This document shows positions 9,293-19,735 of a DNA stretch of 54,727 nt, in pieces. Where the stretch lies: assembly GCA_026984935.1 (NCBI GenBank), contig JALSRD010000058.1, positions 1-54,727 of the forward strand, written 5' to 3'. The translations under genes and the position numbers were made by a program. The notes beneath the pieces were generated by a model. It did no database searches, was not told where the DNA came from, and saw only the letters and a list, made by a program, of their open reading frames with translations. Numbering within the stretch: the stretch's first letter is position 1; each line of letters begins with the position of its first letter. The stretch comes from Desulfobacterales bacterium. GTDB taxonomy: Bacteria > Desulfobacterota > Desulfobacteria > Desulfobacterales > JALSRD01.

Positions 9293-10613
9293 GCGCCGAA
9301 AGCGCCTCCCAGGAGAATTCCTCCGGCTGGCAGGGCGCGATGGCGTTGTTGCAAAAAAGCGGATCGGCGGCCAGGTCGTAGCGTGAGGCACGCACGGCCG
9401 CCGGCCACAGGGCCGTGTGCGGAATGGGTGTATAATGGGCGATCACCGGTGTGATCCCGCTTTGGCGCACGGTTTCGATGGACCGCAGGATTTCTTCCCG
9501 CGACTGCCCCGGCAGACCGGCCAGCAGGTAGGCCCCCACCTGCTCTTTCCTGAACCCGGCGGCCCTGAGGTTCTCTACGGCCCGCGCAAACTCTTTTGCG
9601 GTCACCTTGCGGTCCAGCCTTTCGCGCTCCCCGAAAGCGGCTGTTTCCAGCCCCAGGCGCAGGGTTTCAAACCCGGCCCGCATCATGAGCCGGGCCATGC
9701 GCGGGCTGATTTCGCGCACGTGCACGGCGTTGGGGGTGTGCAGGCGCAATTTCAGCCCGCGGCGACAGATGCCCTCAAACAGCGGAAAGGCCAGCCGGGG
9801 GGCGTCCACCAGCAGCGCGTCATCGTAAAAGACAAAATCGCGAACGCCGTAGCGCGCATGCCAGTAGCGCATCTCTTCCAGCACCGCCACAGGATCCCGC
9901 ACACGCCGGCGCGGCTCCAGAAACCCCGAGGCGCAGTAGGCACAGTCATAGGGGCACCCCCGCGACGTCAGGATGGGGACGAAGGGGATACAGCGCTGCA
10001 GGTCCAGGGCCGGATAAGGAATGCTGTCCAAGTCTGTGGGATCGAAGCTCGCTTCGATGTCGGCACCGGTGTATTCGGCAACCAGTGCCAGGACCTGCGG
10101 TTCCCCCGGCCCGCCCACCACCTGGTCGGCGCCACAGCAGTCCAGGGCGTGCTGCCGGCACAAACTGGCGTAAATTCCACCCAGAACCACCGGGGCATGC
10201 GGGAAGCGGTCACGCAGGTGGCGGATCGTCTCCCGGACGCCGGGATACCAGTAGGTCATCATCGAGGTGACCATCACCAGGTCGGGCGCCGGCATCCGCG
10301 CCAGGTCCTGCTGCAGCCATCCCGGTTCGATACCGTAGCGCGAATAGCGGCGCGGCAGGTGCGCCAGCGCAGCCGGCCGTGCAATGGGCGTCTTATGGTA
10401 AGGCCCGCGGCCGCAGCGCGCATGCGGATCGGCGGGCGCGGCGGCGGGGTGGAAACGGTCCAGGCAGTCCAGGTAGCCGACACGCAGCTTGTGCCGCCGC
10501 AGTACCGACGCCAGGTAAAGGAGCCCCAGCGGACGGGCCCAGAAATCGTAGGCCGCGAAGTCGTGGATCCAGGGATTGACCAGCAGGACAAAAGGCGCGT
10601 TTCGCTCTTTCAA
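9270..10613 (-). CDS. B12-binding domain radical SAM protein
   Basis: This is a 447-aa enzyme of the B12-radical SAM class. The N-terminal half is a cobalamin-binding-like Rossmann region (VLLVNPW..., VLGGIYASL). It is followed by the cluster motif SRGCPYDCAYC (C-x3-C-x2-C) around residue 230 and a TIM-barrel with GLETAAFGER. Such proteins perform methylations or rearrangements; the substrate is unknown. The start is TTG at 10613, 9 bp after the AhbB stop codon, so it is the third gene of an mtnA-ahbB-radical SAM operon. It lacks the C-terminal SPASM-type cysteine cluster and is not AhbC or AhbD. Confidence 0.82.
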   Translation of the reverse strand: MKERNAPFVLLVNPWIHDFAAYDFWARPLGLLYLASVLRRHKLRVGYLDCLDRFHPAAAPADPHARCGRGPYHKTPIARPAALAHLPRRYSRYGIEPGWLQQDLARMPAPDLVMVTSMMTYWYPGVRETIRHLRDRFPHAPVVLGGIYASLCRQHALDCCGADQVVGGPGEPQVLALVAEYTGADIEASFDPTDLDSIPYPALDLQRCIPFVPILTSRGCPYDCAYCASGFLEPRRRVRDPVAVLEEMRYWHARYGVRDFVFYDDALLVDAPRLAFPLFEGICRRGLKLRLHTPNAVHVREISPRMARLMMRAGFETLRLGLETAAFGERERLDRKVTAKEFARAVENLRAAGFRKEQVGAYLLAGLPGQSREEILRSIETVRQSGITPVIAHYTPIPHTALWPAAVRASRYDLAADPLFCNNAIAPCQPEEFSWEALSALKQRAAR

Positions 10614-10622
10614 GGCAGGCGG

Positions 10623-11105
10623 TCAGTCTTCATCATCGAAGGCAAAGTATGCCATGGATGTTTTCTTGAGTTCACGACGGCTGAACAGCAGCGCATAGGT
10701 GTCCACACCGGTGGCTGCGGCGATGCGACGGGCAATGCGCCGTAGAGACGATTCATCGGCGCCATGGATCATCGTGTACAGGTTATAGGGCCAGTGGCGG
10801 TTGGGGTCGCGGTGGTAGCAGTGTGTGACCTGCTCGAAAGCCGCCATCTGCATGCCCACCGAATCGATACGCGCCTCGTCCACCCGCCAGGCCACCATGG
10901 CATTGGCCGTAAAGCCCGACTTCTGGTGTCGCAGGGTGGCGCCGAAACGCCGGATCACGCCCCGCTCGCAGAGACGCTGCAGGATCTCTATAAAGGCCTT
11001 CTCGGAAATGTCCACACGGGCGGCAAGCTCGCGGTAAGGCTGCGGCACCAGTGGCAGATCGCCCTGCACCTGGGCAACGACTTTTTTTTCAAGTTCGGTC
11101 AGCAT
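10623..11105 (-). CDS. ahbB: siroheme decarboxylase subunit beta (AhbB-like, Lrp/AsnC fold)
   Basis: AhbA/AhbB convert siroheme to 12,18-didecarboxysiroheme in the alternative heme pathway of sulfate reducers and archaea. The protein has an N-terminal winged-helix (PYRELAARVDISEKAFIEIL) and then the family blocks RRFGATLRHQKSGF, NAMVAWRV, PYNLYTMIHG and LFSRRELKKTSM. These fit the beta subunit better than the alpha. The start is ATG at 11105; a TTG at 11117 is an alternative. It sits 16 bp after mtnA. The expected AhbA partner, AhbC and AhbD are not in this window. Confidence 0.85.
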   Translation of the reverse strand: MLTELEKKVVAQVQGDLPLVPQPYRELAARVDISEKAFIEILQRLCERGVIRRFGATLRHQKSGFTANAMVAWRVDEARIDSVGMQMAAFEQVTHCYHRDPNRHWPYNLYTMIHGADESSLRRIARRIAAATGVDTYALLFSRRELKKTSMAYFAFDDED

Positions 11106-11121
11106 GGAGTCTTTCAAGAGT

Positions 11122-12255
<1,134 letters not shown>

Positions 12256-12272
12256 GCACGCCTCCTCTTACG

Positions 12273-12532
12273 ATCTGAATCCTGCACGGACAATCTTGAA
12301 AATCCATAAAAATGTAAGTCTCATCTCATGGTTGTCTGTGAATTACGGCCGGTGTTTTTCTGCTCAATGGGTATGTTCGAAAACCTTCCATTTTTGCTTC
12401 AAAACGGTCTGCCCTGTGGAAGCGCCGACTCCGCCACATCTACCGCGTGGCAGGGCATTTGCGGTGGCTCACCACAGCTGCATGCCCGGCGCCTTGCATA
12501 CGCGGCAAACGCGACGCTTGAAAAATTCAGGT
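12273..12532 (+). repeat. MITE-like repeat, copy A (full length, diverged)
   Basis: This 260-bp copy has degenerate terminal inverted repeats (left ATCTGAATCCTGCA, right end ATTCAGGT) and internal similarity along its length to 31248-31506 in inverse orientation. Flanking triplets are ACG/ACT, an imperfect target duplication. It occupies nearly all of the gap between the TPR lipoprotein gene and mtnA. Its open frames are conserved only as repeat sequence. Confidence 0.85.
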
Positions 12533-12544
12533 ACTACCCGGAAG

Positions 12545-13339
12545 CTACTGCGCCTTCAAGCGCCTGATGTTTTCCCTTTCCAGCGCCGCGCGCCGTGACA
12601 GTTCGCTGCCGGGCTGCAGTTCGATGGCTTTGGTAAAAGCATAATCGGCCTGATCGTATTTTTTCTGCCGGGCATAAATCCGGCCCAGATCGAAGTAGAG
12701 ATCGGCGAAACGGGGTGCCAGGTGAACGGTTTCTTCCAGCGTTTTTTCCGCTGCCGTCACCCTGCCGGTGGCCAGGTAGGTCAGTCCGAGGCCCTGCAGC
12801 GCCAGGATGTAGATGCGGTCTTTTCTGAGCCCGTCCTCATAGTACTGCAGCGCCGCTTTGAGGTTCTTTTCCGCCTGGACGTATTCCTTCTTGTTGTAGT
12901 AGGCCAGTCCCAGGCCGAAACGCGGGTACTGCGGCGTGGCGTAGAGCAGGTCGCCGGTCAGCGACTTGAAGGTTGCAATCGCCGCGTCCCATTTCTTGGC
13001 GGCGATATAGGTCATGCCCAGGTTGTTCCTGGCCGGCGCATAGCCGGGCTTCATCTCCAGCGCTTTCTTGAAGCGCGCAATGGCCAGGTCCAGTTTGCCC
13101 TTGGAACGATACACCAGCCCGAGGTCATTTTGAAGCACCGGGTCGTAGGGGAACATTTTCTCGGCGTTCAAAAGCTCCCGCAGCGCCGCCGTATAGTTGC
13201 GCCCGGCAATGTAGGCTTCGCCCACCTTGCGGGTGGCCTCGGACTTCTTTTTGACGGCCTCCTGGTCGGTGGCGCATCCGGCGGCCAATATCAGCGCCAG
13301 GCACAGAACGGCCAGCTTGGTGACGCGTCTTTTCGTCAT
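12545..13339 (-). CDS. TPR-repeat lipoprotein (PilF/PilW-like)
   Basis: This 264-aa protein has a lipoprotein signal peptide with lipobox LAAGC (Cys22), so it is probably anchored to a membrane on the periplasmic side. It is followed by about five to six tetratricopeptide repeats (residues about 38-255, e.g. ALRELLNAEKMFPYDP, AIARFKKALEMKPG). The layout matches PilF/PilW-type pilotins that help assemble type IV pilus secretins, but many TPR lipoproteins look alike and no pilus genes are nearby. Its ATG overlaps the thrC stop by 4 nt, so it is translationally coupled to thrC. Confidence 0.8.
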   Translation of the reverse strand: MTKRRVTKLAVLCLALILAAGCATDQEAVKKKSEATRKVGEAYIAGRNYTAALRELLNAEKMFPYDPVLQNDLGLVYRSKGKLDLAIARFKKALEMKPGYAPARNNLGMTYIAAKKWDAAIATFKSLTGDLLYATPQYPRFGLGLAYYNKKEYVQAEKNLKAALQYYEDGLRKDRIYILALQGLGLTYLATGRVTAAEKTLEETVHLAPRFADLYFDLGRIYARQKKYDQADYAFTKAIELQPGSELSRRAALERENIRRLKAQ

Positions 13340-14859
13340 TGCATTCTCCCGCTTGCACTTTCGTTTTTCAGTCCGAGCGTCTCTGCGATGCGCCCGGCGA
13401 CCCGACGCACAAAAAGCGCCAGCGCTTCGTGGTCGTCCGGGTTGCCGGCATCCGGCAATTTACCGGCCACCGGCGAGGCAACGCGTATCGGCGAGTTGGT
13501 GAGATCCGGCCGCGGAACCACTTCGAATTCCGGCGGAAAACTATCGCTGAAGTACATCTGCTGGAAGCCGGAAAACTTCAGCGCATGGGCGGTGGAGTCC
13601 ACCACGGCGGTTTCATCTGCTGCAATCAGACGGCGTTTGCGCGCGGCAACCAGTCCGGCCAGCGACTCACCCCCATGGGTGCAGGCGATGTGCCCGTTGC
13701 GGTTGGCCGTCAGCTGCCAGTCCATGATCTGCTGTTCGGACACCTGCACGAAAAAGACCCTCTCGCACCCCGCCAGGCGATTGTATGCCGCGGTCAGGTG
13801 GATTACCCGCGGCATGGAAACCGGATTGCCGATCATGGCGGCCTGGGCCACACTCGGTTGCACCGAGAGCGGCGCGAATTTGCGCTTTTCAGGCGGACTC
13901 TGGGCATAGTATCGGTACACCGGATCGGCATGCGCGGACTGCACCCCCACGATTTTCGGGAGTTCGTCCACCACGCCGGCACGATAAAATTTCATGAAAC
14001 CGTTCATGACGGCGGTGATGTTGCCGGCATTGCCGACGGGCACCACCACCACCTTGCCGGTGAGATCGTATTCGAAATCCTGCGCGATTTCATATGCGTA
14101 TGACTCCTGTCCCAGGATGCGCCACGCGTTCTTGGAGTTGAGCAGGGCCACGGGATAGCTTTCGGAAAGCGCTTCAACGACCTTCATGCAGTGATCGAAC
14201 ACACCCGGGATTTCGAAAACCGTGGCGCCGCTGCCAAGCGGCTGGGAAAGCTGCTGGGGGGTCACCTTGCCCTGGGGCAGCAGCACCGCGGACTTTACCA
14301 CCGGCTGGAGGTAGGCCGCATAGAGCGCCGCCGCCGCCGAAGTGTCACCGGTAGATGCACATACGGCCAGCACGTGGCGCAGTTTTCCGCTGTTTAGCAG
14401 ATAGTGGATGTAGCTCAGGGCGCTGGCCATGCCCCGGTCCTTAAAGGAAGCGCTGGGATTCTGGCCGTCGTTCTTAAAGTAAAAACGCAATCCCGCCCGC
14501 GCTTGCAGGTTCGCGTTGGCCTCCACCATGGGGGTGTGGCCTTCTCCCAGATAGAGGACGGCATCCAGCGGTATCGTCGGGCCGATAAACTCGTGGTAGC
14601 GGTAGATGCCCCTGAGCGCCGGTATCGTCAGCATCTTGCGGTAATCGAAAATCTGGCGCCAGCGTGCGCCGGGAACGGCTTTGAGGCGCTCGAAAGCCAG
14701 GTCGTCGATGAGCAGCACCGAATGACAAAACGGACAGGTGTACAGCAGTTCCCCGATGCCGTACTGCCGGCCGCAGCCGATACAGCGGTAGACGAGTTCA
14801 CCGCCGGGCGCGGGAATCAGCAGGGAACGAATGAACGCGGGAAAGTCTTGCGGTTTCAC
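13336..14859 (-). CDS. thrC: threonine synthase
   Basis: ThrC converts O-phosphohomoserine to threonine with PLP. The 507-aa protein has an N-terminal zinc-ribbon-like element (CIGC...CPFC, residues about 20-45) as in long class II-type synthases. The PLP lysine is in SASFKDRG, the phosphate loop is ASTGDTSAA, and PVGNAGN is also present. The start is GTG at 14859, overlapping the serS stop by 4 nt with GGAGAGGAG upstream. A longer open frame to 15168 is only the antisense-free shadow of serS. An ordered unit serS-thrC-TPR lipoprotein with 4-nt overlaps at both junctions implies tight co-expression. Confidence 0.93.
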   Translation of the reverse strand: MKPQDFPAFIRSLLIPAPGGELVYRCIGCGRQYGIGELLYTCPFCHSVLLIDDLAFERLKAVPGARWRQIFDYRKMLTIPALRGIYRYHEFIGPTIPLDAVLYLGEGHTPMVEANANLQARAGLRFYFKNDGQNPSASFKDRGMASALSYIHYLLNSGKLRHVLAVCASTGDTSAAAALYAAYLQPVVKSAVLLPQGKVTPQQLSQPLGSGATVFEIPGVFDHCMKVVEALSESYPVALLNSKNAWRILGQESYAYEIAQDFEYDLTGKVVVVPVGNAGNITAVMNGFMKFYRAGVVDELPKIVGVQSAHADPVYRYYAQSPPEKRKFAPLSVQPSVAQAAMIGNPVSMPRVIHLTAAYNRLAGCERVFFVQVSEQQIMDWQLTANRNGHIACTHGGESLAGLVAARKRRLIAADETAVVDSTAHALKFSGFQQMYFSDSFPPEFEVVPRPDLTNSPIRVASPVAGKLPDAGNPDDHEALALFVRRVAGRIAETLGLKNESASGRMQ

Positions 14860-16130
14860 ACGCTGATGATCTCCTCTCCGCCCATGTAAGGCACCAGCAC
14901 CGGCGGGATCCGGATGCTGCCGTCGGCCTGCTGGCCGTTTTCCAGGATAGCGGCCACACAACGCCCCACAGCCAGACCGGAGCCGTTCAAAGTGTGTACG
15001 AACTCTGTCTTTTTTCGGTTGCGCCGCCGGAAGCGGATGCCGCCGCGCCGTGCCTGGAAGTCCTCGAAATTGCTGCAGGAGGAAATCTCGCGGTACACCC
15101 CCTGGGCCGGCATCCAGACCTCGATGTCGTAGGTCTTGGCCGCCGAAAATCCCAGATCGCCGGTGCACAGTTCGACCACCTGATAGGGCAGCTCCAGGCG
15201 CTGGAGAATGCTTTCCGCGTCCGCCAGCAGCTTTTCGAGCTCTCCGTAGGATGTTTCAGGGCATGTAAACTTGACCAGTTCGACCTTGTTGAACTGGTGC
15301 TGGCGAATCAGGCCGCGCGTGTCCTTGCCGTAGGATCCGGCCTCCGAACGGAAACAGGGGGTATAGGCTGTGTAGCGGATGGGGAGCCGCTCTTCGTCCA
15401 GAATTTCTCCCTGGTGAATATTGGTCACCGGTACTTCGGCGGTGGGAATCAGGAAATAGTCCCATCCCTTCAGGGCAAAGAGATCTTCCTCGAACTTGGG
15501 GAGCTGCCCGGTATGGGTCATGCTATCGCGGTTGACGAGAAAGGGCGGCAGCACCTCCAGGTAGCCGTGCTCGCGGGTATGAACGTCGAGCATGAAGTTG
15601 ATCAGCGACCGTTCCAGCCGCGCGCCGGCGCCCAGATAGAGCGGAAAACGCGCGCCGGCGATTTTGGCGGCCTTTTCAAAATCGAAAATCCCCAGCCGAG
15701 TGCCCAACGTCCAATGCGGCCGCACCGTAAAATCGAACTGCGGCGGCTGCCCGACCTGCCGCACCACCGGATTTTGCGTGCTGTCCCTTCCCGCAGGAAC
15801 GGAAGGGTGCGGCATATTCGGCAGTTGCATCATCAGGTCATGGATACGGGTTTCCATTTCGCCGCGGTCTTTTTCCAAAGCTTTGATCTGCGCTGAGACC
15901 TGCCGCATTTCCAGTATCTGCGGCGATGCATCCCGGCCTTTCTGCTTGTCTGCGGCGATCCGGCCCGAGACCACGTTACGCTGGTGGCGCAGGGTCTCCA
16001 ACCGGTGCAGCACGCTGCGATGCTGCTTGTCGAGGCGCTCGAAAGCCTCCAGGTCCACCTCGGCGCCCCGTTTTTCAAGCATTTTCCGTACATCCGCCAG
16101 ATTGCTGCGCACATATCGAATATCGAGCAT
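14856..16130 (-). CDS. serS: seryl-tRNA synthetase
   Basis: SerS charges tRNA-Ser (and tRNA-Sec, relevant because this genome appears to use selenocysteine). The protein has 424 aa. The N-terminal coiled-coil arm (residues about 30-100) is followed by class II motifs: motif 2 [21 protein letters not shown] and motif 3 [15 protein letters not shown]. The ATG at 16130 begins [10 protein letters not shown], the normal SerS start. It is the first gene of the serS-thrC-TPR operon and is driven from the 16.17-16.20 kb promoter. Confidence 0.96.
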   Translation of the reverse strand: MLDIRYVRSNLADVRKMLEKRGAEVDLEAFERLDKQHRSVLHRLETLRHQRNVVSGRIAADKQKGRDASPQILEMRQVSAQIKALEKDRGEMETRIHDLMMQLPNMPHPSVPAGRDSTQNPVVRQVGQPPQFDFTVRPHWTLGTRLGIFDFEKAAKIAGARFPLYLGAGARLERSLINFMLDVHTREHGYLEVLPPFLVNRDSMTHTGQLPKFEEDLFALKGWDYFLIPTAEVPVTNIHQGEILDEERLPIRYTAYTPCFRSEAGSYGKDTRGLIRQHQFNKVELVKFTCPETSYGELEKLLADAESILQRLELPYQVVELCTGDLGFSAAKTYDIEVWMPAQGVYREISSCSNFEDFQARRGGIRFRRRNRKKTEFVHTLNGSGLAVGRCVAAILENGQQADGSIRIPPVLVPYMGGEEIISV

Positions 16131-16171
16131 CGGGTTTCCTTCCTGTCCCTTGTGATCTATTCAAATTTGGA

Positions 16172-16200
16172 AATTTAGCAATCCAGCATACATTAGTCAA
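16172..16200 (-). promoter_or_regulatory. sigma-70 promoter for serS operon
   Basis: Read on the minus strand, TTGACT (16200-16195) is followed after 17 bp by TAAATT (16177-16172), about 42 bp before the serS start. It is back to back with the fau promoter, the two -35 boxes being 10 bp apart. Confidence 0.55.
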
Positions 16201-16210
16201 CGGTTATCTA

Positions 16211-16239
16211 TTGACATTTTCGTCAAAACCCTATATATT
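16211..16239 (+). promoter_or_regulatory. sigma-70 promoter for the 5-formyl-THF cyclo-ligase gene
   Basis: A perfect TTGACA (16211-16216), 17-bp spacer and TATATT (16234-16239) lie about 40 bp before the ATG at 16279. Confidence 0.7.
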
Positions 16240-16278
16240 TAAAAGGTTGTGAAATAATAATCAACGTGGGGGACCGCA

Positions 16279-16866
16279 ATGGACGAATTGCAGGAAAACA
16301 AACACGAAATCCGCTCACAAATTCTGGAAATCCTCAAGGGTTTTTCCGAAGAGACCCATAGCGCCAAAACCCGCGCCATCGAGCAGCGGCTCTTTACTTT
16401 TGCCAATTTCCTGGAGGCCGCCATCGCCCTTCTCTATATTCCCATCGGCCGCCAGGTGAGTACACGTGCCATCATCGAGCGCGCCTTAAAATACGATAAA
16501 ATCGTGGCGTTGCCGGCTTTCAAACCCGGCGATTTCAACATGACCCTTTATAAAGTCGATTCCCTCGCATCCGATCTTGTCGACGGTCCGCGCAAAATCC
16601 CCCAGCCGGATCCGGCGCGCTGCAAGGTCATCCCGCTGCAGCGCATCGACATCGCCATTGTGCCGGGCATTGCCTTTGACACCAAGGGGGGCCGCATCGG
16701 TACCGGCAGGGGCTATTATGACCGTCTGATTCCAAAACTGCCTGCCACCACGCGCAAGGTTTCCATCGCTTTTGAAGAACAGATCGTGCCGCAGGTCCCC
16801 ATGGAAGCCCATGACCGCTACGTTGACATCATCATCACGGAAAAACGCATCATTTACAAGATTTAA
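16279..16866 (+). CDS. fau: 5-formyltetrahydrofolate cyclo-ligase
   Basis: This enzyme converts 5-formyl-THF to 5,10-methenyl-THF with ATP, returning the stored folate to one-carbon metabolism. The family signature GGRIGTGRGYYDRLIPK is near residue 135-150, and an N-terminal K..R basic region and IPIGRQVSTR are also present. The 195-aa length is normal. The ATG at 16279 follows a GGGGGA purine stretch. In E. coli the homologue (ygfA) lies downstream of 6S RNA; no such RNA was seen here. Confidence 0.9.
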   Translation: MDELQENKHEIRSQILEILKGFSEETHSAKTRAIEQRLFTFANFLEAAIALLYIPIGRQVSTRAIIERALKYDKIVALPAFKPGDFNMTLYKVDSLASDLVDGPRKIPQPDPARCKVIPLQRIDIAIVPGIAFDTKGGRIGTGRGYYDRLIPKLPATTRKVSIAFEEQIVPQVPMEAHDRYVDIIITEKRIIYKI

Positions 16867-16995
16867 ACCCGTACTGTACGTTCAGCGGCACACAGTGGAA
16901 TGCCTCAAAAAGCCGCTAAATCCCGTCAAATAGAACACGGCCGGTATTGACGCCCAGAGCCTGCGTCCATCTTCGAAAAGAGCCGGCCGGTCCGC

Positions 16996-17994
16996 TCAGG
17001 GATTCAGATAGCGGGCAAAGCGGGCCAGGTTTTCGGTTTCACCCACGGCAATCAGCATATTACCGGCTGCCAGGCGCGTTTCAAAAGAGGGGTTGAAAAT
17101 CATATCCCCGTCGGCCTTTCGAATGGCGATGATAATCAGGTTGAACTGCTGGCGGATGCCGGAATCTTTCAGTGTGACCCCCACCAACGGTGACGTGTCC
17201 CCGACGGAGATCTCTTCCATTTGGATGTCCTTGCGGGCGTTGGCAAAAGCCAGCTCCAGGAAGTTCGTCACCGCCGGCCGCATGATTTTCTGGGCCATGC
17301 TCACGGCGCCCATTTCATAGGGCGATTCAACGACATTGGCCCCGGCTGCCTTGAGCTTGGCATCCACGTCTTTGCTGCCTGCGCGGGCCGTAATGAAAAG
17401 CTCCGATTGCAGCTGGCGGGCGGTCAATACCAGAAAGACGTTGTCGATGTCCGACCCCAGCACGGCGATCAGCCCCCGGCTGCGTTCAATTCCGGCCAGC
17501 TGCAGGGCCGCTTCGTCGACGGCGTCGGCGGCCACATAGACCACCCGGTCTTCTTCCATGACGGGAATGCGGGCCTCGTTTTTTTCGACCGCCACGACGT
17601 CCAGGCCGTTGTCAGACAGGCTGCGGCACAGCACACGGCCGATGCGGCCGTACCCACAAACGATATAATGATTCTTCATGTGCTTGATTTTGCGGTCCAA
17701 TCGCCTTCTCCCCAGGATGCTGCGGATGCGTCCCTCAATCATGAACTGCACGATGGCACCGGCAATATAGAGCGTAAACATGATGCCGAAGAAAACCAGT
17801 GCCATGGTAAAAAAACGGCCGGCGTTACTGATTCGGTGGACTTCCCTGAAACCAACGGTTGAAATTGTGATCACCGTCATGTAAAGGGCATCCATGAAAT
17901 TCCATCCCTCGATGCTCATGTAGCCCCAAGTTCCGAGGGAGAGAATAAAAATTGTAATTGCAACGGAAATGATCAAATGGCGGGTGCTTTTCAT
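16996..17994 (-). CDS. potassium channel with RCK (TrkA-N/TrkA-C) domain
   Basis: This two-transmembrane ion channel (332 aa) has a first helix at residues about 8-28, a pore loop with selectivity filter TISTVGF (about 43-49), and a second helix at about 61-88. The cytoplasmic RCK part begins YIVCGYGRIGRVLC (Rossmann nucleotide-binding, about 110-125) and ends in a TrkA-C domain (about 245-330). The filter reads TVGFRE rather than the usual TVGYGD, seen in some bacterial channels. It is convergent with fau and monocistronic. Confidence 0.88.
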   Translation of the reverse strand: MKSTRHLIISVAITIFILSLGTWGYMSIEGWNFMDALYMTVITISTVGFREVHRISNAGRFFTMALVFFGIMFTLYIAGAIVQFMIEGRIRSILGRRRLDRKIKHMKNHYIVCGYGRIGRVLCRSLSDNGLDVVAVEKNEARIPVMEEDRVVYVAADAVDEAALQLAGIERSRGLIAVLGSDIDNVFLVLTARQLQSELFITARAGSKDVDAKLKAAGANVVESPYEMGAVSMAQKIMRPAVTNFLELAFANARKDIQMEEISVGDTSPLVGVTLKDSGIRQQFNLIIIAIRKADGDMIFNPSFETRLAAGNMLIAVGETENLARFARYLNP

Positions 17995-18447
17995 GATCCT
18001 TTCGTCAGGGCCCGTTTTCGGCTGACAGGCTTTGATGATCTCGTAAAAAGTCCGGATTTTCCGTTTCCGCAGGCTTTTTCGGGAGCTGTGCGCCGGTGCG
18101 CCAAATCTCAGGAGCCCGTTGCAGGCTCCTCGAACAGCTTGGGATTTTGAATGCTCAACCGTGCACCGCGCTTTTCGACGAAAAGTCTTGCAATCGCCTC
18201 GAAACCGGCTTTTTACGCGTCTGTCAGGTTTTCGCAGTCTGAATTTTTCTGTTTTGCATTATGAACGATTTTGGGCTTCAGGCAAGTTGTTTTTCATGCG
18301 GCTGCAGAGGCATCCGGCCCGCGCCGCTTAAACCGGCGCCTTAGGGCTTCCGCAGGGCGTCAACGCACGCGCCGCATCTTACCGGCGCCCGGCCGGAAGG
18401 TTTGGGGCGACCCCAAAGCCGTATTGCCAACACAAAAAGGACCCTGC
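17995..18447. other. intergenic region between K+ channel and pcm genes
   Basis: This 453-bp stretch is between divergent genes. It contains repeat family 2 copy E (18042-18217). I see no convincing gene in the rest. The long frame from 18271 into pcm has no start support. Confidence 0.6.
18042..18217 (+). repeat. dispersed repeat family 2, copy E
   Basis: This 176-bp element is bounded by inverted ends CGTAAAAAGTC and GGCTTTTTACG. It aligns along its length, in inverse orientation, with 31063-31239 (for example the shared blocks TGCGCCAAATC and GAAAAGTCT). No coding potential is evident. Confidence 0.75.
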
Positions 18448-19089
18448 ATGCGTTTTGAACGACAACGAGAAGAGATGGTGTCCCGGCAGATCGAAAGCCG
18501 CGGCATCGAAAACCCCCGCGTACTGGAGGCCATGCGCAGGGTACCGCGCCATTTATTCGTCAGCGAAGCCCTGCGGGACCAAGCCTATGGAGACTACCCC
18601 CTGCCCATCGGCGAACAGCAGACCATCTCCCAACCCTACATCGTGGCGGAGATGACCGCCGCGCTCGATCTGACCCCCGACGACCGTGTCCTGGAATTGG
18701 GGACCGGCTCCGGCTACCAGGCGGCGGTATTGGCGGAAATCGCCTTCCGGGTGTATACGATCGAACGGATCTACGCCCTGTATGCCAGAGCTCGTAAAAT
18801 TTTCGACCAGCTGCATTACCACAACATCGTTACCCGCTACGGCGACGGAACCACCGGCTGGCCGGAAGAAGCGCCTTTTGACGCCATCATCGTCACGGCG
18901 GGTGCTCCGCAGCTCCCGAAACCGCTGCTCGACCAGCTGGCCGTCGGCGGCCGCATGGTGCTGCCCATCGGCGACCGGCGCACCCAGGACCTGGTCAAAG
19001 TGGTCCGGGAAAAGGAGGGCTTCCGCCAGATCAGCCTCGGCGGATGCCGGTTCGTCAAGCTTATGGGAGAGTATGGCTGGAAGTATTAG
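18448..19089 (+). CDS. pcm: protein-L-isoaspartate O-methyltransferase
   Basis: This SAM-dependent enzyme methylates isoaspartyl residues to start repair of aged proteins. The 213-aa protein shows the SAM motif VLELGTGSGYQAAVLAE, the pre-motif ISQPYIVAEMT, the post-motif FDAIIVTAGAPQLP and the C-terminal GGRMVLPIG. The start at ATG 18448 (AAAAAGG upstream) gives the usual length. It is convergent with coaD. Confidence 0.95.
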   Translation: MRFERQREEMVSRQIESRGIENPRVLEAMRRVPRHLFVSEALRDQAYGDYPLPIGEQQTISQPYIVAEMTAALDLTPDDRVLELGTGSGYQAAVLAEIAFRVYTIERIYALYARARKIFDQLHYHNIVTRYGDGTTGWPEEAPFDAIIVTAGAPQLPKPLLDQLAVGGRMVLPIGDRRTQDLVKVVREKEGFRQISLGGCRFVKLMGEYGWKY

Positions 19090-19171
19090 GCTGCAACAGC
19101 CGCCGAAGTACAGCTCCGGTCTTTTTTTAAACGGCGGATGCTTGATGCCGCAAAGCCCGTAAAAGAAACGT

Positions 19172-19684
19172 TCAGGCCTGCCGCCGGGGTGGATCTGCAT
19201 TTTTGCTGCCGAACTTCTCTTTCAACTTGCGGTTGACGATCGGCGGCACCATACCGTTGATATTGCCGCCGAAGCGGGCGGCTTCCTTGATAATGGAGGA
19301 ACTGGTAAAAATCCAGCGCAGCCCGGTCATTAAGAAGACGGTCTGAACCCGCCGGTTCAGCCGGCGGTTCATCAGCGCCAGCTGAAATTCGTACTCGAAG
19401 TCGGAGACGGCGCGCATGCCCCGCAGAATTGCGATGGCCTTGCGCTGGGCGGCATAATCCACCAGCAGCCCGTCGAAGGTGTCGATTTCGATATTTTCCA
19501 CATCCGCCAGGCTGGTTTTGAGCATTTCAATGCGTTCATCGATACTGAACAGCACCTTCTTGGCCGGATTGTGCAAAATGGCCACAATGATGCGGTCAAA
19601 AAGCGTCAGGCCTCTTTTGAGAATGTCGATGTGACCGTTGGTCACCGGATCAAAGGAGCCCGGATAAATGGCGATTCTGGTCAT
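19172..19684 (-). CDS. coaD: phosphopantetheine adenylyltransferase
   Basis: CoaD makes dephospho-CoA from 4'-phosphopantetheine and ATP. The 170-aa protein begins MTRIAIYPGSFDPVTNGHIDI, containing the nucleotidyltransferase motif T/HxGH (here TNGH). RGMRAVSDFEYEFQLALMNR is equally characteristic. GGAAGAG precedes the ATG. It lies 51 bp after rsmD, a very common bacterial pairing. Confidence 0.95.
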   Translation of the reverse strand: MTRIAIYPGSFDPVTNGHIDILKRGLTLFDRIIVAILHNPAKKVLFSIDERIEMLKTSLADVENIEIDTFDGLLVDYAAQRKAIAILRGMRAVSDFEYEFQLALMNRRLNRRVQTVFLMTGLRWIFTSSSIIKEAARFGGNINGMVPPIVNRKLKEKFGSKNADPPRRQA

Positions 19685-19735
19685 TGCTCTTCCCGTTGCG
19701 TCATCAACACCGTTGGCTGCACACCTGGTGCGCCG

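Noticed and set aside
13336-15168. 610-aa version of ThrC
   Set aside because: The first 103 residues overlap serS in another frame and have no homology to threonine synthase; the GTG at 14859 is the start.
19090-19171. CCGCCG/CGGCGG pair with a T-run between pcm and coaD as a terminator
   Set aside because: The T-run lies inside a very long loop rather than after the stem.
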